A program made the translations under genes and the position numbers. The notes beneath the pieces were generated by a model. It saw nothing but the letters and a program-made list of their open reading frames with translations. It searched no databases and was not told the origin of the DNA. A stretch of DNA of 64,000 bases from Coniochaeta sp. PMI_546. Lineage: Eukaryota; Ascomycota; Sordariomycetes; Coniochaetales; Coniochaetaceae. The stretch spans positions 1,922,001-1,986,000 of the forward strand of contig MU271147.1 of NCBI GenBank assembly GCA_021432605.1, given 5' to 3'. Each line of letters begins with the position of its first letter. Position 1 is the stretch's first letter. Positions 21,710-33,659 of this stretch are shown here, piece after piece.

Positions 21710-23820
21710 CACGTGTGATGTGTGAGTGAGAGAGTGCTGTATCGAAAGGGGACTTGTCTTGAGGTGCGCAGGCTCGAGCCGAATGCGAGATTATATTAGG
21801 GGTTCAACAAGGGTCTGCTGGTGAACGGGACTGCCAGATATTTATGCTCGGTAGTCTATATCAAGCGAGAGGCAGCCGGTGTTCCGAGAGGGTGGAATAG
21901 AGGTAGGTATATCCAGAGAGACGGGACCGATATATTATATGCGAAGCGGCGATATTGGCGATGTCGGCTCCAGGGGATTGGTTGATCGGACACTAGACTA
22001 AGCTCCGAGTGGTGGTTTGCCGTCAGAGTGGTCGAGTATCGATTGTGAGGCAGGTCGCAAACATTGAGGTACAGGTCAGAGAAGCCAGTCCAGCCTACCT
22101 TACTCTCTCATATATATTGATTGACGTTACGCTGCATGGCGGAACGGGTGGCATGTTACCCCAACCAAGGGTCCAACATGGGAGAAGCTCTAAGAAGGGA
22201 CCGGATAGATGGTCCTCTCAGCGGCATCCGTCACACCTGCCGGCGCTGCAAGTCAGCCGCCAACTGTCCTCGCCGCGCGTTCACTACACATCCTTTCATG
22301 ATGAAGGAGCTTAACACGGCGGTGCTGGAAGGCTAACACCGTCATGATGCAACTGGGTAACACGGAAGTTGCCCTACCTATTCTGGGTGTTGCCTACGTA
22401 GTGTCTGCGTTAGCCATCTGCACGACCAAACTCTCGGACGGGCGTGGAGTCTTCCAGTAGCCCATGTCCTACGTAGTTTCTTTGCAACAATGATATGAAG
22501 GGACATCAAGAGGGTCCCAGATGGATCAGCCCGATGGGGGAAGAAAGGCATAGCACGCACGTCCGTATCCAGCGCCGAGAGCACCGAGAAGGACGGGGAG
22601 TCTTCTTGGAAACATGAGAGTATCAGCTCAGATTCGGATCAAGCCACTTGGCTCGCGGTAAAGAGACCCTGGAAGGTCGAGGGTTCCATCTCGGGACCGA
22701 GACATGAGGTGGACGGATTATGAGGCTCAAGCTCATTGGAGGAGCGGCCGGGATGTTCCTTGGCTTCTGGGGGAAGTCCGATGTGCCCGCTGCTGCCACA
22801 ACTGCACCTGCGGCCTGCATCGCAACTTCCATGCCACTCGGACCGAACTTGGCCCAACGTGAAACAGCAGATTTGCGGCTGGAGAGAGAAAAAACAGGTG
22901 ACAATGATGAGGGGAAAATAGCAAGTATAAAGTTCAGCACCGCCACAGACGCGTCATCTCGTGTGAAGACATCCGATCCTTCTCTGGACTTTGGAACTGG
23001 ATATTGTATCGGATGGAGGGCCAAGTCATTTACCTTACCTCTATAGACATAGACACGCACGTTTGATGCCGACTGCGCCCCTTCTGTTCTGCCGTTTCAT
23101 GTAATCAGTCCTGTGACGAATGTTTCTGTAAGGCTGAAAGTTTCAAATGTCGTGGCGATCCAAGGCGGGCACTTACTTGTAAGAGGGGTTCACAGGAGAC
23201 TGCTTGGTACAGTCACGTTAAGCTTATCAGATGTGAATAAACAGCCTTTTGTTTCGACTGATACGAGTAACTCGACTGCAGTTGTAATAGTACAAAGTGA
23301 CGAATCCCCTTCGCGACCCAATCCGCCTCTCGGCAGCCATTACAGAGGAACCGACCCTGATATCGATCTAGGTCCTCTAATCCATAACCTTCTCTTGAGT
23401 CCCCAACTCCAAAGCTCTCGTGTGCCATGCGGACGAAAAACACTATACTTCAACACAAACATGAGAAAAAAGGGAGAATAGAGAAAAAAAGACCGAGACA
23501 AGAATCTCAGCACTCAGTCAACCGACGTTCCAGTCCCGAAAACCACCCGTGCCAATCAGCTTAAACTCCCTCGCTCTCGTCTCCTCACTCCTTCTGTCGG
23601 CCATTGCCTTGCTCCTGATCTCTCTAGCCTCGCGATACAGCTCGAGACTAGGCCGGAGCCGCCCAAAGATCTTCCTCTCCTGCGCCTCCTCCCACGTCTC
23701 GCCCCCAATCACCCTAGTCCCCAGACACAACTCGTCATCCTCATCCCTCCCCCTCGTCAGACCTCCCTCAACCCCGACGACACAACTCTCCCCCCTCCCA
23801 ACAAAGTCCACACATCTCCC
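21710..23820. other. 2.1-kb region with little coding signal
   Basis: The left part is the 5' flank of the CFEM-like gene. The middle has no recognisable gene. At the right end (23518-23811, minus) an open frame of 97 codons begins 10 nt after the DBF2 stop; it is charged and regular (IFGRLRPSLELYREAREIR) but may be only a 3'UTR frame (see findings). Confidence 0.5.
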
Positions 23821-25970
23821 CTACAACATGGTTCCAAAATTGGGCTCCCGGAACTCCTCGGGGATCTTCTTCCGCGGGCTCTCCTCCCCGCCCTTGTCCA
23901 CCTTGCGGTGCCGGAACGTGAACCCCACAAACAGCGACTTGGACATCTCCTCCTGCCGCTCCTCCATGCTCTCCAGCGCCTGCTGCTTCTCGTGCACCTC
24001 CTTGTACTTAGCCATGTCCGCCTCGTTGCTGAAGTCGTCAAAGTACCCCGCGTCCGTCTCCGAGTCCAGCTCCGGCACGAAGGGCGCCTTAGTCTCCCGC
24101 AGCGTCGGCCAGTCAACCTCGGCGAAGTACTGGTGCTCGTAGATGTCCTTGATGTTGGAGAAGCGTTTGGCGCGCGAGTTGATGCACCTACCATTCCCTC
24201 TTGTTAGCAAAAAAAAAAGTCCTACATCTTCTGAGAGAGAGAGAGAGAGAGAGAGAGAGTCGTGAGAGAGGGGCACTCACGTCGTGATGAAATTCCAAGT
24301 CCGATTGCTCAAAAAGTAGTTCGGATCCTCCCACACCGGCCGCCGCAGGACCTGATGCCAGTGCTTCAGATTCTGCCAAGTCTCGTCCGCCGTACTGCCC
24401 GCAAAGGGCGGAAAGCCGGTAAGCGCCTCGAACAGCATACACCCCAGACTCCAGTAGTCGACCGTGAAGTCGTATTCCTCTCCTCGTAGGACCTCGGGCG
24501 CCATGTAATCCGGACTGCCCACGATGGACTTGGCGTAGTTGAGGTCCTTCTCCCGCATAGTCCGGTACCCCTCGCGACGCTCCGCAACGGTCCGCTGGTC
24601 CATCGGCTTCCGTCCAAAGGGCACGGCCGTCGTCTCGGCCGCCTTCTCGAGACGGACGCGCATGCTCTCGATCTTCGACGGGGCGAGAAACCCGGCTGCG
24701 AGACCAAAGTCGGTGAGTTTCACGTGGCCTGTTGAGTCGACAAGGAAGTTTTCCGGCTTCAGGTCGCGGTGGATGTAGCCGAGCTGGTGCAGGGCGTCGA
24801 CGGAGCAGAACATCTCGGCGATGTAGAACCGCGCGTGGCGGTTGGATAAGACGCCGGTGTTGTTGAGTAAGGTCCGGAAGTCGCCGCCCGGCACGTACTC
24901 CATCGCGAGGTAGATGCTCTTGTCGTCCTGGAAGGAGTACAAAAGCCTCACGAGCCACTCACTCTTCGCCGTTGTGAGGATATCGCGCTCTGTCAGAACG
25001 TGGCGGATCTCATCGAGTTTGAAGAGCAGTTTCTTGCTCATGACCTTCAGGGCACACACTTCCTTGGTATCTTTCTTCTGCGCCAGAAACACCTGGCCAT
25101 ACCCACCCTGCCCGACTTGCGTCAGGATCTGGAAGTCTCCCTGCCTCAGCCTCACACGGCGCTTGCGCAGGTTGGCGCGCTCACGACCGCAATACTGGCG
25201 GTACATCTGGTTGTATTTCTCTTGCTCCTCCTCGGTCTCTGGGGGCGGGTTCTCGGCCTTGAAGGCGTTGAGGCGGGTTTGCCGCTGGCCGACGTATGTT
25301 AGGAGGTCGAAATAGTAGTCGAGGAAGTCTGTATCATGTTAGACTAGACACAATTCGGAATAACAAGAAACCTACAGAGCTGCGTGACATTAACAAGCCG
25401 CTTCACGTTCGGCTTCTGGAGGAGCTCCCGCTCTTCGGCTGTCAGGCCACGGGAGGTGTTGAACTTCTTTGCTGGGGTCGAAGGGCGCTCCCACCCCGTC
25501 TGGTGGTACAGGCCTTGACGAGAGACTGCGGCATGGCTGATATATGAGGGGCTGTCTACGATAGGCGGCCGAGTAGTCACCGGGGGCGTGTTCTCCTGTC
25601 CATGTTTTCGTGGGGAGGCAGCTGTGGCTGGTTTCTGAATGATGCTCTCGTCGGCCGCCGCATCTGGGCCGTCCTCGAAGATGTTTATCGTGTTATTGTT
25701 GATCCTGCCTGTGGACAGGTGGTTGCCCAGTGCCGAGGGGTCGAACTTGACCGGGGCATCAAAGGGGTTGGTCGAGTTCAGCTTCAGATTGTCGAAAGCC
25801 ACCGGCAGGTCATGAGCGCCGGGAGGGACCGTCTTCTTGCTTGGGCTGCCCTGAGGGGTGATGGTCGGAGTGACGAAGCTGTTGCGATTAGGGGTGGCGG
25901 GTCGTTGAGCAACATCTTGTTTGTCCTGTGCCTTGCTATTTGAGAAGAGGCTGGCCACGAAGCTCGCCAT
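23821..25970 (-). CDS. DBF2: Serine/threonine kinase Dbf2 (NDR/LATS family)
   Basis: AGC-type kinase of the septation/mitotic-exit network that works with a Mob1 activator. Exons (minus strand) are 25970-25376, 25328-24281 and 24187-23821 (669 residues). After a disordered N-terminus comes the Mob-binding helix region (YFLDYYFDLLTYVGQRQTR, about residues 200-220). The kinase domain then shows GQGGYGQVFLAQ, the catalytic loop YIHRDLKPENF, DFGLA, a long NDR-type insert, the activation segment SIVGSPDYMAPEVL and the substrate lobe GCMLFEALTGFPPF. The C-terminal AGC extension ends in a hydrophobic motif (SLFVGFTFRHRK) with the regulatory Thr, then PNFGTML. It matches Dbf2/Sid2 better than Cbk1/Cot1 because of the YFLDYYFDLLTYV stretch. 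The second intron (24188-24280) carries a GA microsatellite. Confidence 0.93.
24233..24259. repeat. GA dinucleotide microsatellite in a DBF2 intron
   Basis: About 13 copies of GA lie inside the second intron of DBF2. On the transcribed strand this is a long CT pyrimidine tract between donor and acceptor. Confidence 0.9.
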
Positions 25971-26775
25971 CTTTGCGATCTTAAGAAAGGTGTCGTGATC
26001 AATGTGAATGCTTAATTCCGTACACTGAAGGAAATATACTGTCTCTGGCTCTTCTTCAGGCCGAGTTGCTCTCAGCGAGAGACGGAGACCAAGGGATTGC
26101 TAAACGCTGCTCTTTGGGTTGATGAGAGACGATAACCATGGGAGCAGATGTTGAGAAAACAACAATCACAAGAAAGTCCAAGTTTCAAAGGCAACTTGTG
26201 ACAGTCGGCTGGTGGGGTTTTGATGCAAGGACGGGCGCGATGTCCAGGGTGGAATGCAGGGCCAATGTGCTTAATTTCAACCCAACGTGTTGTCATTCGG
26301 AGACGTCAACAGTTGTTGCAGGAGCAACGGGCGTCAAGGCTTCGCGGGGTACAAGTGGGGGAAGATCAGAAACCGAGCTACCCCTCATCAAGACTAGCGT
26401 CAATTGGAAGGTAACAAGGGAGTTTGACTAACCTACCTTACTCTAAGGTACCTTACCGCGGTAAGCTTCAATCACCGTAACATTCAGTGCTTGAAGGGAC
26501 TTGGACCTTACGTCTTAGAGCTACTAATTGTGTCTTTTCAGACCTCATAGGTTTTGTAGTTTCTCATACATGGATCCAGCGACTTAGTCATTACCGCACT
26601 GTAATTCTTAGACCATCACGGTCATTCGGGGGAGCCAGGATGCCTCCCAATGCAATGCAATATTCTGTGCAAGTTACCCCATGACATTGATTGTCTTGCG
26701 TTGTCACATGTACACAGACAAAGAGCCTTAGAAGTCGACTCTTACGTGGGAGTTTCGCCGGCCTCATCGCCGGCC
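25971..26775. other. Intergenic region
   Basis: This stretch holds the 5' flank of DBF2 (-) and the 3' flank of the NLR gene (-). A compound cluster of the recurring ACCTACCTTA / AAGGTACCTTACC motif lies at 26431-26465. I see no gene. Confidence 0.6.
26431..26465. repeat. Compound GGTACC/TACCTTA motif cluster
   Basis: Overlapping copies of CCTACCTTA, AAGGTACCTTACC and the palindrome TTACCGCGGTAA lie within 35 bp. It belongs to the motif family seen in other gaps. Confidence 0.6.
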
Positions 26776-29700
26776 TCACCACTCCGTCCCAAGATCACTC
26801 CTAATGATCGCAATCTCCCCCTTGCTGGGGCACAACAGCGTGCCGTCCGCCTGTACGCGACATAGCATCATCCCGGCACTGTTGAGCCAGTCCCGGGGGA
26901 TGAAGAAATGCCGCGTCAGCGACGAGCTGTCGCCGGTGCCCGTCCGGCCACGATCCCATACCTGCGCCGTGCAAACCCACAGGTTCTCATCGAGGAAGAC
27001 CAGGCGCCCGTCCCGCAGGAGGCCAACAGGTTGTTCGATGTGCCGCGCTACGCTGGGTGGTATTTGCACGGGTCGGATTTCGGGTTCGTCCGCGGATATG
27101 GTCACAGAAGGGGAGCTTTGTGTATGGAGGATAGATGTTTTGTGCAAGGTCGAGGTGTCTAGCAAGAGAAAGGTGAGGTACTTTTGGCTAGCCTCTTCGA
27201 ACGATGTCACTACAAGGTGCGCGTGTGGATGGTACGATGGTAATAGGGCTTCAGTTGCCAGCGAGGTCGACGGTGACAGATCGGATGTCCCTTGAGAGCG
27301 GTCGATACGGATTGAGTGCACGAGTCTGAGCTCATCCCACGTGAACGCGGACACGGCGCTCCCTGTAAACGCAAGCAGGATTTTCGGATCATCGACCGAC
27401 GCCTCCCATTTCGCTGCGGGTTCGGTGTGTTCAACCGTTTTCTCGGCGATTACAGATCCATCCTCTACATTCAGCACCTGTAGCTTTTCGCTACCAGCGA
27501 CGAATAGTCGCTTGTGTGCGTTGTCGAAGAGTAGCTGGCCGATTGACCCGCGATTGGTCGCTTTCTTCTCGATCCAACATGTGGTGATCTTGACTTTTCC
27601 GGGCTTCGAGGAGAGATCGAGTTGTTTGACCGTGATCCTGCCATTGTGCATCGAATACGCGACATGGCTGCCAGTGTTGGACATGGCTACGTGCCCGACA
27701 CCCATTCCAAACGGGGAGTGCGCAACAACGTGTCTGATGTTCCTTGCCATGTCGTATACCTCTACCGTGCCCTCATCCTTCACGTAGGCACACAGTAGGT
27801 GGTTGCTCAGACACGTAGCGACGGTAGTAATAGCCGGCCTGCTGTCCGCGTGAGCCTCGGAGGCTGAGAAGGAAAGCACGGACATGGCTCGCGCATCCTC
27901 AGAGTCAGGCAAGCGGCTGGCGCGGCGGTCGCTCTCTGAGCTCGCCACACTCTCGTTGTCTCCGGACGACCCTCCATCGACGATCCGCATGAGACAATTC
28001 GGTTCCCACACATTGCAGTAAGAGCCCCTTAAGTCATAAAATCTGCGACCATCAGGGCTGAAAGCGATTGAGTTGATGATGTCGTCGGAGGTGAGCTTGT
28101 ATATTAGCACCATCTGGGAGTAGTCGTATATCTTGACGGACCCTCGCACATCGCTGGTGGCAAAGACGAGGCCATTGATGCTACACCGGATCTCTGAGGG
28201 CGTGGCATCGAGCTCCTGCCTGACCTCTTCGTGGCTGTCGTCCATGGGACCCCATTTAAATATATTTCCATCTCGGTATATGCCGAGAACCTGCCCGTCA
28301 AAAGGATGCCACACAACACGATTTACGCCGGTCCACGCTGTGCTTGTTGTGTGACCTTGCTTTTGCTTCCGCTTGCACCTTGCGATCATCTCTGGCGGAT
28401 CGAGGCTCCATACGGCCAGGGGGAAGCCGCGATAGGCAACTGCCACCTGGGTACATTCGGCGTTGAAGGCGACCGCGGCTGGAGAGTTGATGAACGCCCC
28501 CTCGGGAATGACCGTCTCCTCGAGCAGTGGCGAAGAGTAACGTAGCCAAGTCGATGGTGTGGTGTCCAAGTTCAGTCGATAGACACGGCGAAGATCGGTG
28601 GCAACGACGAGGTAAGATTCATCGGGCGCGAATTGCAGAGCAAGTGCTCGTTCCCTATGTGGACATGTTAAGCTTGTTACCAAAGTCATATCCTCGACAT
28701 TCCAAACATATGTTCGATCCAGGCCGTAACAGGCTAGAAGCGAACCGGACGGGCTAAAGGCGATACTGCATATCGGCTCGTCAGGGTGGAAGCCGGGGTG
28801 TTCTTGGAATATGACGCTGTTCCACAGCTTGATCGTCCCTCTTCCATTACTTGACTCGCTAGCCACGGCGAGATACTGTGATGAGACAGCCACGTGCAGA
28901 GCCTGATCAGACCCGTTTGATACCCTAGCGAGGCAGTCGTCCCAGTCCGATGTAGACAGGCCAGACACGGAAATGACCGTGGCGGACTTCTTGGCGTACT
29001 TCTGGTACAGTATCGAGTTCTCTGGGCTCATGGGCGGAACACACTTATGGATGGCGTCCGGATCCTCGATCAAGCGGCTGCCGAACTTCGCAGTCATCTT
29101 CAAGAGGTCCACCGCCCAGGTTTCGAGTGTTGCCAATTCTGACAATGGATGGAGTGTAGGCGGTTTAAGGGCGTCGGCCTTCCTCCGTCGGCGAACGAAA
29201 CTGTTCAAAGTCGAGGATATGCTCACAATGACTGAAAGCTGGTTGCTCATAGCAAGGTATTGTATCCAGGTCAAGGGGAAGTCGCCATTGAAAAATTTGA
29301 AGATGCTCTGTAATACCGTGTCGGAATTGAAGGAGCATCTATCAAGATGAGAGCCCCAAAAGACAGAAGCGTAAGGGAGGAAGGAAGGTATCCTCTTGCG
29401 CCGAAGCTTGGTTCGAAGGGACGAGTCGCAAAGCGTAGTTAGGCACGTAGTGAGAAGCTTCTCGTTCGCGTCCGAGGACTCGAGCGAAAAGGGGAGAACG
29501 GCTGTGGTTCGAAGATACTCCCTGGCTGTGTGATGTACCAACCCCAGTTGGTTATTTGCATTGATGACCACAAACTGGCCACAAATCTGGCTGACAGTAT
29601 GCTTGAGGTTCATGATAGTGCCGAGCTCCGCAGCATACGGCTCAATGAGCTCTTCGACAGCGATTGGCCTGCTTGAATACATTGCCCAAGAGAGAAGGAC

Positions 29701-32114
29701 CTCGCATAAGTACTTGTCAGCATCCAGACTGAGGTTCCCGATCGTGTCGGCCATCCTATGGTAGAGCCTATCCATACCGTCAGGAGTATCTTGAAGGACA
29801 CGTTTGACGTCTTCCGGGCGGAGACATTGTACAACTCTCTTCGTCACCAGGCTTGCCCAGAGAAAGTTGCCCTGCGAGCGTTCTGCAATTTGATCAACCG
29901 TACGCTGCTTAAAGTCTTCGTCTGCAGCTAGAAAATCTTCCATCTCATCATCCAGAAACAGTCGGATGTCCTTGAGATTATCGGCTAGGACGAGCTCGGT
30001 CACCTCGACCTTCTTCTTTGCTCTTTGAACAGCCTGTATGATGGTGGGAAGTGGGCGGCTGAAGATAACGACTCCGATATTGCAAGGGACGCTTCCGATG
30101 TTCGACACAAGTTCGAGAAATGCTCTACTGGATTCGGACTCATCCAGGCCGTCAACCACCCAGTATGTCTTACGATCGAAAAGATGGAGTTTGGGAGCAA
30201 ATAGATTCCTCCACACCGTTGCAGCGTCCGCCTTGTCTATCTGGGCTCCAGACTTCGCGAGTCCAACCAAAGCGCGGCGATAGGTGGTGTCCTCAGTGGC
30301 CATCTGATAGGAGATGGAGCGAAGCATGTTTGCCAAAGAACGTTTCTGAGCATCGCCGTATCTAAAAAGCCAATAGAAACAGCGGGCTCTCCGGTCCTTG
30401 AGATAATCTATCACAAAGGAGCACTGTATCGATTTGCCGCTTCCAGGAGCAGCGGAGACCCAGAGAATGTGCGGGTATTGCGACTGAAGCCACGTCGCGA
30501 ACTCGGGTCTGCTGACCATGTCCTCGCACGTTCCGGGCTTCCGAAGCGATCGGAGAGCAGCCATGTCCTCTTCAGGTGGGCGAGTAACGTTAAGCCAGGT
30601 TCCGACCGTCTCGAGGTCCTTCTCACTGTCGCCATCACTGGCTTTTGAGAAGCGGAGCATGTTGACGAGGCTGCGCAGGGCGCCACGCACAGATTTGTAG
30701 TTCGGGTCTTCCTGACTTGTGAACTTGCACACGTCGTGATGGTCGGCGATCAGGGGCTGCGAAGTTTCGTTTTGGTAGCCCAGGAGCGATGATTGCTTTC
30801 CAAGAATCATTGTTGTAACTGGCCCTACGGATGTCCCGAGTGTTTCGTAAAAGGAGAATATGTGGAGTTTGGCGGCGTGGTGACGGAAAGACTCGTTCAA
30901 ATCGTCAATGGTAGGACTGTTCTTCGCCAGCTCCGCGATATATTCTCTCGAGGAGTGACCGAAAATCGAACTGGATAGAACCCGGTTAAGCGTCTCTGCG
31001 AGATCGGCCCCCCTATGCGGAGTTGCCATGAACAGGACGGCTTTAATGCTCGAGACAATCTTCCGATATTCCTCGTTAAGGTGTCCATGAACGACTGTTG
31101 AAAGCTCATCAGCATTTGGTGGACGGCCTTGGACTGGAAGCCAAGCAGAAGGCAGAAACAATATGAAATACGATCAAGGCCAAGCTTCGAGCTTGTCCGA
31201 ATCAGAAACATTGTAGTTCAGCATAAGAAGGTGTCTCAACGGGAACATACAAGCCTTTTTGAACACGAGACCTCCTAGCGAATGTGCAACTATGATGATG
31301 GGGACCTGGCCTATCTTGACGTCTCCATCTCCGCCATACTTCATGCTGAAGAGGAGATCATTCGCGAAGTCACCGATCGTGAGAGACGCCTGCTGTTTCT
31401 TAGCAGAGAAATGCGCATTGTAGCCGAAGGTCAGAATGCGGGCGGTTGAGAGATCTGTGTCTACCGGCAGCCAGTTTCCAGGCCATAGCAAGTCTAGGTC
31501 CCGATTCTTGCACCAGGTTCGAAGGCTCGTACCACCGAGGCCATGGAGAAAAATGATATCTACCGAACGGTGTTCTGGATCCGGCGCATGAAGAACAGTG
31601 AGACCAAGAGGATCGTCGCGACGGTCCTGCGAGCGCTGCCTCTGATGTGGCGGCGAGGGTGAAGGGAATAGCTGCTTGTGCACGTCGGAAATGGCACTCT
31701 GCGCCGAGTGCCGCCTTTGAAATGTATGGCCGGCATCTTTCACGTAGTCGATATTCCCCGAGCTCTGACTACGGTCGACTTTCGCTGGTGGTTTGGCCGA
31801 ATCACCCCTTGACAACGATGCTTGCGAGAGGTCTCCAGGCGAGTCGTCGCTTGCGCGTCTGGATCGGAGTCGCCTCCACTGCAAAAGGGTTCGTCAGCGG
31901 TGACCAGGCTCAGCGCAAGGGGACAATATATATGTGCCATGATGCGGCACAAGGACATAATGTGAATGGGCCGAAGAGCGTAAGCAAGCCACTCCGGTGC
32001 AGAAGCAACAAGAATCGCATCCACCCCGTGTAGCGTGCCACGGCCCGCGCCGTTGCCCCGCAGTTGGGAGAACTATCGTGACTATCGTGGGGTTGGGCGT
32101 CTCGAACGTACCAT
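26776..32114 (-). CDS. NLR-like STAND protein: alpha/beta hydrolase - NACHT - WD40
   Basis: Fungal NOD-like receptor architecture; such proteins act in non-self recognition and heterokaryon-type cell death, but the ligand here is unknown. Proposed exons (minus strand) are 32114-32112, 31878-31251 and 31133-26776, totalling 1662 residues. The N-terminal lipase-like domain has VDIIFLHGLGGTSLRTW, the nucleophile motif IVAHSLGGLVFKKA (Ser near residue 201), LFMATPHRGAD and the catalytic-His region ADHHDVCKFTSQED (about 340), so the hydrolase looks active. The NACHT domain has the P-loop WVSAAPGSGKS (about 445) and the Walker B WVVDGLDES. From about residue 930, irregular WD40 repeats follow (ICSIAFSPSGSLLACYGLDR, NSIAFSPDGRRF). 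The first exon is inferred: the main frame opens at acceptor TTTTGCAG with no nearby Met, and the best upstream donor is an ATG directly followed by GTACGT. The body is firm; the 5' end is uncertain. Confidence 0.88.
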
Positions 32115-32532
32115 CTTTGCTTTCTTTCCGGTCAGGGCCGCTTTGCACAGTTAAATCGAGAGGCCATGACGATTGACAACGAGAAAGATGGCAATGGTAC
32201 CGGCCAAGAGACCTCACCAGGCCTGGTCTCGAGTACGCCTGCGAGGCTGCGCATCGTCACAAGTCCGTAGCGGGGCCGACTTTGCCGCAAGGTGTTATCG
32301 CCAGCCAACAAGGGTTCGAGTTCCTGCAGGAGGATGGTCCAAAAACGGCGAGCGGCAAGCTGCCCCCTGTCGCCCAGAGCTTCCGGCCTCGCAGCACGGC
32401 GGCTAGAGCTGCGGTTGAGGATGCGTATATAAAGCAATCAGTCGTCCCAAGTGTTGATTACTGGAATCTGTGCTCCATCGCAAAGTGCTGTTATTTGAGC
32501 GCGTACGGTGTGCTTTGTTCTAAGCACCAAAT
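32115..32532. promoter_or_regulatory. Shared divergent promoter of the NLR and FN3K-like genes
   Basis: About 418 bp separate the proposed NLR start (-) from the FN3K-like start (+). A clear TATATAAAG box lies at 32426-32434, about 100 bp upstream of the kinase ATG. No other gene fits in this stretch. Confidence 0.6.
32426..32434 (+). promoter_or_regulatory. TATA box of the FN3K-like gene
   Basis: The sequence TATATAAAG lies about 100 bp before the ATG at 32533, a suitable distance for a fungal core promoter. It continues into GCAATC, the same string that follows the orphan TATA box at 8056. Confidence 0.6.
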
Positions 32533-33642
32533 ATGACAAGTGTGATCAGTCAGGGCCCTTTGGCCCCTATTGGGAACAGTCACCTCGGAGACATCCCAAC
32601 TTCGTCGTCGGACGTCATCCTAGATACGGCCGTGATCAATGCCATTGGTCCTGAAAAGGAACTCATATCCGCCCAGCGCTATGGCAACTCTGCCTGGTCC
32701 TCCACTGCGAGGATAAGCGTGAAGAATCCGGATGGGACAGTCCACGATTACTTTGTCAAGGCACGCCTTGTTCTCGACCTTTCCTCTTCTCCACTACGTA
32801 TTGCTAACACGAGAGGGTAGATTGTGAAGGGCGAATTGGCCTCCCAGCGTGTCCTGGGAGAGTACAGTTGCATGTACGAGCTGCATAAGACTATGCCGTC
32901 AATTGTTCCGAGCCCACGGGGTTCGGGACGATGTCTGGACTCGGACGCGTACTACTACCTCTGTGACTACCTCGATATCGATCATCGCCCGCCGAATCCG
33001 GTAAAGCTTGGCCGGAAGATTGCAGAGCTGCATCGGAAGAGCGTCTCACCGACGGGAAAGTTCGGCTTTCACGTTGTCCCATATGATGGGAAACTCCCCT
33101 TGGTGGCTGACTGGGACAGCAGCTGGACCTCGTTCTATCGTAAGCTCCTGGCAGGCGTTTATAAGCATGATATCAGGGTCAACGGATTCTGGCAGGAACT
33201 TGACGATGCGATGAAGGTGACCCTCGATCAAGTTGTTCCCAGGCTTCTGGGCGTTCTCGAGGAGGACGGCCGTTCAGTCAAGCCCTGTCTCATCCACGGA
33301 GATCTCTGGGAAGAGAACATTGGTACGGACCCGCGCACAGGCGAGATCTATATCTTCGATTCATGTGCTTATTATGCTCATCATGAGATGGCGATCGGAA
33401 TGTGGCGTGTGGACCATCACCATATGAAGGCCAAGGAGTATCGCAATGAGTACTTTAAGAATTTCGAGCCAGATGAGCCGGTGGAAGAGTATGACGACCG
33501 TAACCGCCTATATAGTGTCAAAGAGAAGATCATGTACTCGGCACATGTACCGGGGACTAAGGCCAGAGCACAAGCTCTTGAGGACATGCAGTACTTGATT
33601 AGCAAGTATGGTGTCGAGGACACAAGCGACGGCGAAGCTTGA
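32533..33642 (+). CDS. Fructosamine/ketosamine-3-kinase-like phosphotransferase
   Basis: Protein-kinase-like fold enzyme of the FN3K family, which phosphorylates ketosamines on glycated amines and so reverses early glycation; the substrate in fungi is inferred. Exons are 32533-32760 and 32821-33642 (349 residues). The ATP-site Lys is in HDYFVK at the end of exon 1, and VKGELASQRVLGEY follows. The catalytic loop is PCLIHGDLWEENIGTD (H-G-D-x-W, about residues 235-250) and the metal site is IYIFDSCAYYAHHEMAIGM. The intron seems to be GC-AG (AAG|GCACGC ... GCTAAC ... GGGTAG): reading through hits a stop, and a GT donor 6 nt earlier would delete the Val-Lys pair. The gene is divergent from the NLR gene and convergent with the MFS gene, with stop codons 17 bp apart. 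Confidence 0.85.
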
Positions 33643-33659
33643 TAGAATTGATAGATTGG

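Noticed and set aside
22623-23060. 145-codon minus-strand frame
   Set aside because: Overlapping frames on both strands are of similar length, there is no motif, and no splice structure extends it.
24233-24259. GA run considered as a sign of assembly error or a mobile-element edge
   Set aside because: It sits neatly inside a DBF2 intron with good borders on both sides; a simple microsatellite is sufficient.
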